DNA of 64,000 nucleotides from Phytoseiulus persimilis (GCA_037576195.1 CM075101.1:30194001-30258000); one strand, 5' to 3'; positions 37,191-50,042 are shown, numbered from the stretch's first letter. The notes: generated by a model not told the origin, from the sequence alone. Made by a program: numbers and translations.

Positions 37191-39291
37191 ATGTCGCGCC
37201 GATCTCAGCAGACCAAGAAGCAGCAGAAGAAAAGTCCCCAGACATCCAGCAGCAAGGATGAAGGAGAGATGTCGAAAAGTTTGGGGACCTCCGCTGAAGA
37301 ATCTGGAATGCGATCGCTGGGCGCCGAATCTGTGACAATGGAATCACCTCCGGAGAGTGGATCGTCACAGTTTCCGAGAAAAGATTTATCGGAGTCGAAT
37401 ACGACCACCGAGGAGCAATCCGAATCTGTAGCCATGGAATCACCAGCGAAGGGAGGATCGTCACAGTTTCCGAGAAAAGATTCATCGGAGTCGAAGACAA
37501 CCACCGAAGAGCAATCCGAATCTTTGGGTGCCGGTTACAAACGTCTCGGCACGACTCGTAGTCCCATCAAGAAATCCATTCAGAAAGTCAAGGGTCTTGC
37601 CACGTCCGCTGTGCGATCCTTACACGGATTTGCTTCTTCCAGGAGAGGGAAGACTCCTCCTGCGAAGGATAAGTCAGGCCAGGGACACTCGAAGAAAGCA
37701 TACGTTCTCCTGCCGGAGCCGGCCGGTGAGTACCTTAGAGGATGCTCCGCGGTGAGCTCGAGAACACCGTCTAGAGACGAGTCCGCAACGGAGACAATAA
37801 GACACATTTTTCTATTCATCCTCAGATTTGGACCGTCACACACTGAAATCAGCCCTATCCCAGTTTTACGACCACTTCCACGCACCGGACGCGGCCGGAA
37901 CAGCTCACTACTCGAAGCGGACGTCCTCAGAACAGGACCCAGAGCGTCCGGAAGAGAGCGTGGAGGTCGTCGTCCTCGGTTGTGCCGCAGGGAAGGAAGA
38001 CGCTGAAGAGGAAGCCGCTCCAGAGGGAGTCGCCCAAGAAGCAACGGCTGAAGAGGAAGATGACGTCCTGGTGCGGAGGTATTCAAATCTCTCAGCCTCC
38101 ACAGGTAGCGGAAGCTCGAGGAAAACGGGCTCGACGAAGAGTGCCCATCGTTTCAACTTCCAGGCGAGGTCCAGCCCAGAAAGCTGGGAGAGACGGCACA
38201 GCCCTCCATCGGCAGGTCCCTCCAGTCGGGGAGCTTCATCGCATTCCGTATCTGATTTCGGAAGAGGGAAATCGAGAGCAAGGCCCAATCTCCGGCGAGC
38301 TACGGAAAAATCTCATCCGCGACCCGTGAAAGCAGCCGACCGAAAATTTTATTCCAGCACGGACTCGAGCAAATCGCTTCAGATTTTTGAACTGTGCGAA
38401 GTGAAGGATGGCAGTCTAGCGAAGCGGCGACTGTCCAGGGAGAGGGACTCAATTCTAGAAGAGCAACCAGCGTTTTTAGAGCCCTCTTGCAGGGAATCGC
38501 CTGACGGCGTAAAGCGACCAGCGGTCGGCGGTCACGGTCTGCGGCCTCCCCCGCTCCCCTCAAGATACGTCGACGACTCGGAAGTTGCGGGAACTAGCCG
38601 CTGCAGTGATCCCTTGTTTACTCTGGCGGAGACGTACGATAGTATTCAGTCACTATCTGCGCCAACAGCGGGCAGCCAGCCCGGGGAAACCCGATCCGAG
38701 GCCTGGTCCGATACCTACTCCTCGACCGCTTCGCGTTCGACTATAACTCGACTCATGAAGAGATTTTATTTGTACGTCCTCAAGAAGTTCACGAGAGCCG
38801 AACCAACCGTGAACGATTTCTTCGACAACTTGGCAAATTGTATACAAAATCAGGTTCGAAGTTCTTGCTTCATCCCCCCCGCGGCGCGCTATCTCTGTTT
38901 GATAGGTCTCAATTTTTTCCTGGTGGTGCGATTCCCTTTCACTGATTACTGGTTTTACTGTGGTGCGAGCGAGAAATCCGGCGTCAACGCATCCGGAAAC
39001 AGGGGCAGCGGGAGCGCCACGGGGGTAACCGAGACTACGAACGTCATGGACCTTCTCGACTGTAGAATGTCTTTGCTTTCCAAGCCAGAGAAGCTCTTCC
39101 CTCGCATAGATGAGCTGGGACCACATAAGGTAAAATTGATATGGTCCTTTGACGATGAAAAAGCGGGTATGAGCGCGACTGACCAGGCCGATGCAAACAG
39201 ATCTAATTTAAACGCTCCTGATCCGAGTGACGCGAACGAAAAAAGTGGAGAGGATATCCATACCGATGAAGAGCCTGAACAGACAGATTGA
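37191..39291 (+). CDS. Long Ser/Glu-rich protein with one membrane span, two exons
   Basis: Exons 37191-37725 (donor GTGAGT) and 37826-39291 (acceptor TCATCCTCAG) join in phase 1 into 2001 nt, 666 residues. The ATG at 37191 starts a basic, Gln/Lys-rich segment. In-frame GTG codons upstream are not considered starts. Residues about 47-110 are two copies of a 32-residue Ser/Glu/Thr unit. Basic, then acidic (poly-Glu) and Ser/Arg-rich low-complexity sequence follows to about residue 500. Near residues 530-555 is a hydrophobic span (YLCLIGLNFFLVV...), after which a Gly/Ser/Thr stretch with an N-x-S site and an acidic end suggest an extracellular C-terminus. The general plan (long polar N-terminus, single span, short ectodomain) resembles the gene upstream, but I see no clear sequence match. 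AATAAA lies at 39459. Function unknown. Confidence 0.7.
37329..37520 (+). repeat. Tandem 96-bp duplication inside coding sequence
   Basis: Two adjacent 96-bp copies, 37329-37424 and 37425-37520, each encoding 32 residues of the pattern SVxMESP..GSSQFPRKD.SES.TTTEEQSE. They differ at only a few positions, which indicates a recent in-frame duplication. Confidence 0.9.
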
Positions 39292-39458
39292 GTTGCTGAC
39301 CGTACGACTCGTCCATGAGTTGACGTCCACTCGCGAAAGTACTTTCGTATTGTTTATTGAATGCTGAATCAGATGACCTCCCGTGCATTTACGCGAGAAT
39401 TTCGGAAATTGACGATTGAACTATGAATTAAAAATAACATTTCCCATTGTGTTTAATG

Positions 39459-39464
39459 AATAAA
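39459..39464 (+). promoter_or_regulatory. Polyadenylation signal AATAAA
   Basis: 168 bp downstream of the TGA of the 666-residue protein gene. Confidence 0.7.
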
Positions 39465-41078
39465 ACTGGAGCGTGATTCCTCCTCACTGAAAATGGGCTC
39501 CTGAACTTCTTCCCCAATATTTCACTGTCGTTCCCCTGTTGTTCAACGACAACGTTTTGTCGTTTGAGGGTCTGGCATGGAGAGCTCCCGCTCCCTTGTG
39601 AAACTGGGGAATAGCGGAACGGCAGAACACATTCCAGAAGACGCTCCCGGATGATGCAAACTGCGCAGGATGGTTCTCCGTTGTACTCCAATACACTTTC
39701 GACTGAAAATTAACGGGCTGGAATAGGATGGAAGAAGAAAATATCTCGACACATCCCCACCGAGATTCGTTCTCTATACTTGACAATTACTTCATATTCA
39801 TTCTCCCCAACATGGTGACCGCGAGACGGACCCCTGCTCGTCCCGAGTCCTGAAAACTCCCCGAAGGGTTGAACCAATGAAAAAGCTCCCCATCGAGGAA
39901 GACCAACCCCGATAGAAGGCTCTCCGTGGGAAATTCGGAAAAAGGGAATTACACTGCATCTTCCAGAGCGTTCATGGCAAACGGGAGAGGAAAAGCTCGA
40001 AGAAATCGTGCATGTTCGAAAGTGAGAAACTGCCGAGGAACACAGCAGACATTTTCCCAGGGCCCCCTCTCCAGAGAACTGCGATTCATTCGGTTCTGTC
40101 AACAATGAGAGCCTGTTTTGCCTCTCCCGTCGTCCGTTCCCTCCGTATTCTTGCGGATCGCTGTTCAACTCAATTTCACGCTACACCAAATGTATATTAG
40201 CGATTGCGATTCCCAAGTGGTTCCGAGCCTGCCTCGTTTCATCAACGACTCACTGCGTAGGAGGACACGTCCTGCTGTCTGCGTTCAATTATGACTCGTT
40301 GGAGTATGTGACACGCCCCCCAGGGCGACTTCGCCATTTTGATCACGAGAATGACCATTTTACGCGATCGAGAGCCATTCGGCTATCCTTTGGATATAGG
40401 GATATAATGGTACACAGGGTTTTCTATGTCAACTAATTTCTAGATCTTCTTCGTGCACGCCCCAAGCAGTTCAGGGATTCTCGGCACCGGTGCAGTATGT
40501 TCTCGATGAGATCTGAAGCGGCGCTAGAGCGGCACATTCATGAAAATTCTTCGTGCCAGAGCGAGAGTTCCCCGTGACATCAAGGCATTGATAGATCGAC
40601 AGACCAGGGTTCTTTATTCGACTTCTGTAGCGTGGTTTACAATTCGAACACGTTTGAGCAGGGGTCCCGGTCAGGCCATCACGGAAATGATCCCAGCTAA
40701 CAGAACCGTGAGCTTCGCCGACACAGCTTCTCCTTCAATTACAATTGAGTGTCTCGCTAGCTGACCGAGGTGGTTGATTTTCGCACTTGGTTTTCCAGAT
40801 CGATTGACCGAAAAGAGACGTATCTTTCAGCAAGGCTCCGATCATAGTGACAAATGCATTAGGGTTCGTCTCGAAAATGCGAATATCAATCGCCTTCGTG
40901 CTCGATGGGGAAAAGTTTGGCAGTTGGGATTCTGGTTTGTCCCTCCTCAATTCCCAAGTCTGCAAGTGTCATCTCCCCGCAGAGTGGATTTGGTTAAGAT
41001 CTCAACTTAAGTATGGTCGCGGCATTCCGTCGGATGCAAAACATGAGAATGGGAACATTTCTTAGTTCATTTTTCCAG
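39465..41078. other. Mostly unassigned sequence, possible early exons of the next gene
   Basis: Candidate plus-strand exons after TTTCTAG at 40443 (open for about 130 bp) and after TTTGAGCAG near 40659 are protein-like. They could belong to the tentative gene at 41079-43380, but no phase-consistent chain to an ATG was found. Confidence 0.35.
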
Positions 41079-43380
41079 TCGATTTGACAATACCTCGTTG
41101 CACTGCCGACAATCGTGGAGTGATTGAGATTCGTTGGATCACTTCCGGTCAGGTGATTGGATAACATACGAGCAGTGTCATGGATGGATATTGGCGTGAA
41201 CTATTTGGGGGAGGACAGCTTGGCACGAAACGATAAGAGAGCTGAATCGCTGATAGGTTCTTCGAATAACTATCCCTGAAATCCTGCACTTTTTGTGGCC
41301 TCTCCGCAGAGCGACCTATTTCGGGACTAAATCCGGCCTCCTTCGGGGAACGAATCGATGTACGTATCTTCTTTCCCGAGGCCCATGACGTAGAGGAACG
41401 CAGGAGAGAAACCGTTGATACTGAGAACGATGTCGTGGAGAACAGCGAATTCATCATTCTATCCGGCGACCCAAATCATTGCCTTCTTCGTTCTGGTCGT
41501 GGATCTCGGCGACCATTCCATTGAGCTTGATACCTCCGGGAATTCCTCAAGAATGTTCATGAAGATCATCCTCTTCGCTGAGCATCACTACGAGCACGAG
41601 CACTCACGGAACAGCACTTTCCCGTAACATGACATGTTTCTCAGAAGACTCGCTGATCTCTATGATCTCTCAGATTTTCTCTACACAGACTCATACAGAT
41701 CATCATCGAATCCGGAGCGGCATCCCATCACTGACGAACTTCTAAGCTCGCGAACCGAGATGTCGCTGAGAATTTGCCCCAGTTTCCGCGCCCCACATGG
41801 CTCTGCTCTCAGTATGGATATTTTTTGGCGCGTGGCCAGGATTCGGGAGGAAAGAAGCCCGTCTGGCGAGAAGACAGCTCCCTTCTGGCATTCTCCGCAG
41901 CGCTGGGCCCTGGAAACTGCGATTCATCGATAATGGAATGTGGAGATTCTCCGTCCTTGGTTCTGACAGGGCTGGGTAGGATCGCCGAGGAGGACGGTCA
42001 GACAATCTCCCTGGGAATCTTTCAGAATTCACCGATGGGCTAACCGGACTGTGTGAACCATAGCAGAATCTTATGAGTTCCCTCAAGGTGCGGTTCAGCT
42101 GAGTGTGGTTCGAAGGTCCGATGTTCTCGACTGGTTAGCGGTCTCGCGGTGCTGCATGGTATGGGATCGACAATCGCTTATTCGCACGATACGGATCGTC
42201 CCACAAAGATGGGGCCACCGTAACGGTCGAGCGCCGGAACGAGGTACCTGGTGTTCACGCAAGCAGAGCCCCTCGCAGCGGGCTCGTGCAGAAGAGCATC
42301 AACCAATGACTCGACACCGACTCTTAAGGTTGGGATAACTATCCGAGCAGCCTCGATCATTGTTTTCCGATTCCTGCCGATCAAATGTGGTTTCTCAATT
42401 TTTTTTCTGTACCCATCTCAATATCCACTCAGGATTCGCGTGCATGCGAATCGAAACCAGCAGCTCGATTGGAGATAACCTGATCGGTGGGTATGGCGCG
42501 ATCGGCTTCGTCCTTGGGCTTGTGCAGTGTACCTTATGCGGCGCATTCTTCCAGTCGGAAGAATATATCAGTTCCGTGAACTACGACTCCAAGAAAACTG
42601 TCGAGTCACTAACAGCGCAGACCTTGGATCCGCTCCCAAGACGTTTCTCCATTGGTAAGTTGTGGCCCGGCAGCTATCTGCGGACTTTGTCCAATCGATG
42701 ATCGGGTGCGCGACAAGAGGCAGTGATGATGTACACTTTATCGTGAGCATGAGTCACGTCGCACGTGAGAGACTCGTGAGCTGCACACGTGACGCTATTG
42801 ACGTTCTGCGTAAAGTGCAGGTAGGTCGCCTCTTCACGAGCGACTCTCGAGTGGGCGCGGTGAACGGTAGCCCGAAGCCTAATGACTTGATGCTTAGCAG
42901 AGACACGATGCGAGATTGACCTCCACGAAGCTCTTTGGCGCGGTCAGAAACTAACTAAGCAGCACATCAGAGGGAGCTCGCACCACGGTGAGGATCCATC
43001 TTCGGACGGACCCAAAATCAAAACGACACCAGCATACAGGTAGCCGGTCGATCCTGGCCCTCCCCGGATTTCTGATTGATGACCGAAACAGCCTTGCTAG
43101 CCATCCTCCAGGGCCTCACATGGATTACGTGACCGGAGCAACGTACGAAAACTCTTACAGGGCCTAGTGCTGGCGCGAACCCGCTGCCTCGGCTGCTCCT
43201 TGCGAGCTGTGATTCGAACCGAGTGAATGGTGGTGGAGATTTTATAGGTAAGAATATTGCTTTATTCCAGAAAATCAGTGCCTGGACGTGTTCTCGTATT
43301 CTATGGCTCTGGAGAACGTGCTGGGACTTTCAACTCAGCAGCGGTCAACCATATTTCTCCACTCACATGACCTAGATTGA
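41079..43380 (+). CDS. Tentative multi-exon gene, 3' exons supported
   Basis: The best part is the 3' end. Exon 42433-42654 (acceptor CCACTCAG, donor GTAAGT) has an open frame with a Gly-rich hydrophobic span (GGYGAIGFVLGLVQCTLC). It joins in phase 1 to 43271-43380 (acceptor TTATTCCAG), which ends in TGA. Upstream, 41079-41147 (TTTTTCCAG acceptor) joins in phase 1 to an exon starting at 41310 (CTCCGCAG). That exon opens with a long protein-like frame (GERIDVRIFFPEAHDVEERR) running towards about 41480. The link between that exon and 42433 is unclear: frames shift and an in-frame stop near 41626 interrupts another open stretch. It may be a real gene with unresolved exons, or partly decayed. Family unknown. 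It converges on Ir25a. Confidence 0.4.
43261..43266 (-). promoter_or_regulatory. Candidate polyadenylation signal of Ir25a
   Basis: Minus-strand AATAAA, 537 bp past the Ir25a stop. It lies in the last intron of the convergent plus-strand candidate gene, just before its terminal exon, so the two transcripts would overlap tail to tail if both models hold. Confidence 0.35.
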
Positions 43381-43802
43381 TACGAAATAAGATTCGGCGA
43401 TTAAACTTTAGTAAATGCAGAGCTGGAATGCTCGAGGATCTTTATCACCCGCGTATCATTTCTTGCATTGGACACTGCTCCGCGTCGAGCAACGGCGCGC
43501 ATACATTGGGAAGAAGGCGACCCAAGGTTCTATTTTTCTATTTCAACGGGATTGCTAGTTCACTTGGTCTAAAGACGTCGGAAAATCCTTTTCTCTAGAG
43601 GTATCATATAGCCGGATCCCTCCAAACACATTTTCCCGCGAGGTGGGGAAGAGGAAACACAGAAACCGGTTACTAGACGATTGAGCGGTGACTTCTGGAG
43701 GCTCCACGTTCTCAAACTGGTGGAAAGCTCAAGGAGGAGCAATCGCGCAATGTCGATCATTGAGTCGGCCTTCACACCGTTCCTATGCAGGACTAGAAGA
43801 GT

Positions 43803-46800
43803 TTATCTCTTCTGTGGTATGTGTTCTTTCACTGAAACCACTTTGGACCTCGGCTTCTTGTTCTTATACCAGAAGTATTCGAAGACTAGGGTAATGCAGG
43901 CCATCACGACTCCAATGAAAATGACGATGAAAACACCACCTGATACGAAAGAATGCAAATGGTTACTGAACTGGTTCTACGAGCTCCTTCGTCGCTCCTT
44001 TAAAAGTCTGGGTTAGGCAGCTCTTCGGAAAAATGACTGAAATTCGAGGACGACTCCTCATAGTTATGGGATCATTCTCACCGATGTTTTTGATGGATAT
44101 GCCGTCGTTGTTCTTGCCTTCTTCATCACACTCCTTCTTTTCAGGGTTCTGGTTCCACCAGGTTTCTTTCAAGCTCTCGAGTCTCCTCTGATTGAGCAGC
44201 TTCAGGATACTGCAAACGAGCGGACAAGTGTTCCAAGCCATGGTTGTCGCTATCATCGTGAAAATCTCCACTTTGGCACAGGATGAACTTACGCGCTCGA
44301 AAGTTGGTCTCGGAGGGGAGAGTTTTGCTGGACGGCCAGCGCCAACGGTTTCCGTGAAAATTCGGAGCCAATTTGAGTGAGATCACAGTTGGTCATCGTA
44401 GCGTACTTGATCTGAGTCGCGTCAGCTTCAGAGAGAAATTACTGTTATCGCCCTACTTGCCTCGCACGTGGGAGCTCTATGCCGTCTGATTGTATCAATA
44501 GGAGTCAGTCAAAGTGGATCCTTTCTTCAGCCAATCGTTCCTTGATGCCGACGGGCGGGGCAACACTCATTTTGTTTGATTCGAAAAACGCAGTTACCGA
44601 TAAAAGCGAATCCTTCACTCGACTGGCTCTCTTTGACGCGCTTCACGCCGTCTTCGAACGAAGTCGGAAGATTCGCCTCTTGCATGGTCCACCAGATCTT
44701 CGTGAACTTATCGCTGACCGGGTAATCCCAAACGGCGAGTTCTGCCCTCTGATCGTCTGTCAGGCTGTCATCGAGAGACATGTTCTTCCAGATCCTGAAA
44801 GAGACGAAAATAGTCGACGTTGCTCGCTGGATCCTAGACTTCACAAAGTGTTTGTTCCGATGTCTACGATATTTCCGAGCTGGAAACGGCATTGACAACT
44901 CGAACTCACTCATAGAACTTCTCCTCGATGTTGGCCATCCTCTTGAAATAAGTGGATGCTGTGGTCTCGCTCTGCGGAGCGTATTTAACTTTGTACTGCT
45001 TTGACAAGTCATCCAGGGACTCGATCGGAGACTCCAGACGGGACACGGTCAAGAACGCGGCCAAGTTGGCCGTGTATGAAGCGATGATGATGAAGCCGAA
45101 CAGCCACCAAGTCGCGGCCACCAATCGACCCGACAGGTTTCGCGGCGCTTCGCCCCCTCCTTGTGGTGTCAGCGATGTCATGCAGAACCAGAGACACTCT
45201 TTCAGCGTGAACTCACGCTTCTCGTCGTCATCCTTGTACTTCTCTTTGTTGTTCCTGTGAGTTTTGAATCATGCTCCGGTAAAGAGCTAGCGTATCAGCT
45301 GAATCTCTCTCTTGCGGACAAAAACTTCACATGTGTACCACAGCGAAGATCCCGGATCGCGGAGATGATGTCTCACCTGTAACTGTACGGCGACAACCTA
45401 TCGAATATGAACATCAGGAACGATGTGAAGAAGTAGGCCGCTAGAATGCAGCCCCACACATTGGTTTCGAGTACTGTCAAGAACTTGAACAGTGATGGTT
45501 TCACTTCGGGTTTCTTCATGAGGATCGAGAGGCCGACGAGATCGTAGTACGGAACCGTGAAGTCGACGACGGTCTCTCTCTCAGCCATGACCGCTATCGG
45601 ACCGAGGGCGATGTCTGCTTTCTGCGATCAAAGAGTCGCTGATTGAATATGACACAGCACTGAACATGGTTGGGTGAAGACTCTGTCTGACTCCTTGTTT
45701 CCAAATCATTGACTCCGGCATTGACATTTGACGATTGTCTGAGAAGGAGCCTTTGCTTCGAGGCTTCCACGGCTGGAAACGGTCGGACGATGGGCGTTGC
45801 TCTCACCTTTTGAACCAAGTCACCGATCAGACCACTCCAGACACCGTCCTTGCTCTTCGATCCAAAATGACCGTCCTGTACCTCGTAGATTTCGTATTCG
45901 AACTTGAGGATCTTCTTTATTTCGTTTATGAGATCAATGCAGTACCCGCGGAATTTCGTCGTCTCATTGTTCCGGTACACGAAGGGGGGTTGCTGCGGGA
46001 AATCAACGGTCGCACTTGATACACATTGATATTTCGATAGTAAGTGGAGATTTAAGGATGACCGAACGACCAGATTCTTTTTCGCTTAATTTGATCCACT
46101 TACGATAATGGTCACAACTTTGTAGAAGGTCACAGCGCCGAATTCTTCCAGGGAATTCTGAGACTCTTTCGTCCAGATAGCAGATTTGCCGTCACCTTGG
46201 TACGTGAAGTAACCTTTTTCGTGGGTGTCGCGACTCTTACCCGATGTGAAATTCAGATGAGCGATTTTCATTTTGATTTGCTGATAGCCAACTTTTGAGT
46301 CGAATATGATATCCCCGTATGTTCCTTTGAGTTTCTCAGAGTTCAAGGCCGCCAGTAAGTTGTTGTTCGGCCTGCCCGCGTTGGATCCTGGACAAGCAGC
46401 CTGGATCGGGTCCTTCGAGTATTTCGCTGTGGCGAAGATCCTTATGATCGTGTAGTATGAGATTTCCTCGTAGAACAGGCCGTCGAGCTGGAGATTCACG
46501 AGGAGATTCGATAGAGTTAGAGACATCGGAGACTTGGCTTCAATGAAACAAACGAGGCTTTCCGTGTTCCACCGACCTTATCGGCTCCGTAAACTCCGTC
46601 CTTCCCAACCCGATTTCCGTCTTCAGCGACGGGATGTACGAAGAGAGCTTCGAGGTTGACACAGCCGTCGCACACTGGTTCACCTTCTTGCTTGGTCACG
46701 AGCACCCAGCAATGATGTCGTTGCCTAAGATCATACTTCTTCGCAACTTCGAGCGCATTGCTGAGATGACTGATGCTGCCCACCACGAAATAGTTGGATA

Positions 46801-49800
46801 CATCCGTGGATTGAATGACTTGAGTCTTGTTCCAGAAATCAGTTGCGCTCTCTCCGACCTCGCGCATGATGTGACGGGTGGGAACGTTCTCCAAGAGGCG
46901 AGCGTACTTATGGTCAATCACTGCGAAGCAATAAGAGAAGAAAAACTCATTCAATGTCAGGTCGGAGGCTTCTCCAGTGCAACGATAGCTCGAGATCCTC
47001 GGGTGGCCTTGGATTTGGAGATCCATTTAACGTAGCTGTCGCTTGCATTGTTCGGAAGACTCACAGACGGTTTTATCATAGAGAATCCCGGCCGTAGCAA
47101 GATCCATCCTGACGCTGAGTTCACGCACTGCTTGGGTATACGAATCGCCGGGAGGAGTCACGTGTATCAGGTAGTTCAACTGATCTCCTTTTTTTGAGCT
47201 CCAACCGCTCATAGAATATTCGTCACTGACTCCTGAAACAAGAACAGGATCACCAACGATCGATCTATAATCAACGGATTGTATCTCGCTCTATCGCGAC
47301 GATTCTCCATTTTCTGACGTCTTCCCTGAAATGCTCCAAACGACCAGTGTGCATATAGAGTCGGAAGGGCCTCGTGAATCTGTCTGAGGTGAACGGTTAG
47401 CTGGAGGGTACGCTCAAATTAATGGACTGTCACAGAGCGACGTTGGTGAACGACTCATCATGGGAGCAAATAAAAAGAGACCAAAAGACAAACGGTGAAG
47501 TCGAATAGAACCCACGAAGAGCCGAGCGGAGCTCCTATCTCCGTGATGAATCGCCGTTCGAATCGATCGGTGACTTCAAGTCGGGCTTTGATGCGGCTCG
47601 TCTCGTAACAGTGGAAGTCATTGTTGTCGCGCACGGATTTATTCCTCGATTTTCGCCGCTCCAAAACATGGTCCACTCACCGTACGAAAGGTCGAGGGTG
47701 GGCATGGCCAGGTTCTTTAAAACCTCTTTGATATTCATGGTCAGTTTGTTATAGTTGCTACCAGGCGTCCGGACCGTGTTTATCACGAGGTTTGGTTTCA
47801 GCTCGGTGATCATAGTGCACACTGAGGAACAGACGAGTAATATTCACCTTCTCAATCGTTTTAAAATTATCGGGGAACAACGTCATGCGAAATATGCTTA
47901 TGAGGGCGCTCTCTAGATCGATTATGTTCAGGAACTCATTTTGAGGACTCAGTCCCGCGGTTTCGATTCACGGACGAATGGCTCGGGTCGAGAATCAGAG
48001 ACAACGTCAAGCGGCCCGCATCGGCTAACGCCGTTTATGTGAAGCGAGACAACAAACGTTTTTTCTGATCCAGTTCGTGTTTCGTAAGCTCGATGAAGTT
48101 CCAGTTGAAGTTTTTGCCGTTCGTTTTCGCCTTTTTCAGCCCTCTATCGATCGCTTCCTTGGCTATAGGGAAAGCCTTTTCCGTGATCACGGCTGAAATG
48201 AGATGAATTCGTACTGTCACGAAAGTTTCATGTGATGAGAATGGGAAATGGGTATATGTCGGTTAGTTCTCCCAGCTTAGTCAGGAATGCTCATTTATGG
48301 AATCTGTAAAAGCTCCTGTAACTTGTGGCTCATCCCAACTGCAAAAATGAAGAGATCACAATGACAAGTCATAGAGCTGCCAAGCTTCAGTACACATGAC
48401 ACGTGAATAGTTGCGAGTCAAGGCCAAATCAGAATCACGCTCCAAACGGCGTCGCTTCCGCCCTGCGTCGTCCCGTGTCCAGGGCTCTCTTCGAGCTTGG
48501 GACCGCGTGCAGGTCGGGTAAGAGCTCCGAGTCAAAACAGAGCTCGATGGATCATCCGACTGTTACTTGGCATGATTCACAGGGAAGAAGGTGCTGTGTG
48601 AGAATATTTTGTCTCCCTTCGAGAGAACCGTTGCCCCGGCACGATAGAATCGACTCGGAATTTCGAATCAGATGCGTCGACACTTCTGCGGCACGCTCTC
48701 GATGTCGTATCAATGTCCCACCGAGCTGAGCTCACGACGGGATAGGTAACACAAAATTATTGCCGAGCAGAACAGTGCTCCTGAGAGTTCTACCTCGCTC
48801 GGAAAGTGCGCGTACGGAGCAGTTTTGAGTCACAGCATGTCAACTATGACAGGACCATGAGCAGTGAAAATGATATTCAAGCAGCGAAGAGACGCGGTTC
48901 CAACGAAAGCGCCTGCTCGAGAGAGATTTCGTGACAACAGCCTCTCTCGATGCGGACGACTGCGCTTCGATCGTGTGGTTCGCGTGGATCGCTTTGTACC
49001 CCCGGAAAAGAACATGGTCTAGCACACGTTCCGATGTCCTCGCAGTCATTTTCATGTAGCCGTCCCCGCAGCAGCTGAGGTAGCCGAGCTCACTCTGCCA
49101 CAACTCGGTCGTCAATCGACTCGAGGCAAGCGTGCGCCCAGCACGGCCAACAGGTCGTTCGCTCTGTTTGGCCGTCCGCCATTGAAGTCGACAATCTTTT
49201 GTTGAGCCACGCTCAGGATACCGTCAATATGTTGAAGCGCGACTTCTGCCAAGACACAATACAGCCGGCAGAGACAGAACATTGATCTGTTTCAGTATCG
49301 ACGCACACATGGCTCGCCGCTGGTTTCCCAAATGACAGAACGAAGCTCCATATAGAAGAGCTTAATCAGGTATCGATTGCACCTTCAAAGTTACTTACTG
49401 ACTTGAAATTCTCCAGCAATTAGCTCGACCCCAGCTGACGCTAAGAGAAGTAGACATACTCTGAAATCGCAACAAAATATGAGTCGAATACGAAGGTCTT
49501 GAAAGCCCCGTTCATGATCTGCGAAGGGAAGAGGATGCCTCCCGCATCTGAGGACAAAGTCTCCTCGAGACAGACGAACAGAAGCCAGAGAGGAAGAATA
49601 GCGTCTCGAAGAGTACGAGGGTGTCTCTTGGGAGAATCGAGGTTAGCGGGAATAACCTCGGTGACCGAGGCTCAGCCCATCAACTCTTGAGCTGATAGAA
49701 CGATCCGACCAACGATTGCAGAGCTATCCCCTTCTCACGATCAATGCTCATCTGTATTGTGGGAGGAGTGAGGGATTCGAACGCCATCGTGTGTCGGACA

Positions 49801-50042
49801 CTCGATTCCCATCCTAACGTGGTGGTTCCTGAGGGAGTTCTACGAAATATCGCGGTTGGAATCAGGTCTTGCCGGACATCTCAGCTAAACCGCAGTTCTG
49901 GATCGAATTCCCGAATTTTTCGAAGTACGCTTCTTCCATGTCCGCTCAGTTTCTCTCACTGAACCCGGGAGCACCCTCTTTCTGACGGTTGATCCATTTT
50001 TCAAAATTTGTCAAGTCGCACTCACCGGAAACGAGTCTCCAT
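43803..50042 (-). CDS. Ir25a: Ionotropic receptor co-receptor IR25a
   Basis: Fourteen minus-strand exons: 50026-50042, 49399-49460, 48058-48192, 47681-47821, 47065-47232, 46577-46920, 46104-46532, 45807-45992, 45377-45621, 44910-45254, 44598-44794, 44293-44425, 44082-44209 and 43803-43939. All phases agree; 2667 nt, 888 residues, the usual IR25a size. Exon 1 supplies METRFR and exon 2 completes the signal peptide. An amino-terminal domain spans about residues 25-430, retained in IR25a and lost in most IRs. Ligand-binding lobe S1 starts near 433; TM1 is about 549-568. The pore has TPQGGG at 605-610, then WWLFGFIIIASYTANLAAF at 625-643. Lobe S2 follows and TM4 is about 846-866. Near-identity to insect IR25a in the pore and the AVWDYPVSDK region makes this the clearest call here. 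IR25a is the broad co-receptor of chemo-, thermo- and hygrosensory IR channels. The intron 3 donor is weak (GTTTGT). Confidence 0.95.

Noticed and set aside
48830-49115. Minus-strand open frames inside Ir25a intron 2
   Set aside because: Do not fit the phases of the flanking exons; the direct join of exons 2 and 3 gives a continuous IR25a sequence.
49757-49815. tRNA-like B box (GTTCGAATCCC) on the minus strand
   Set aside because: The flanking bases do not form a T stem, and no matching A box or cloverleaf was found.
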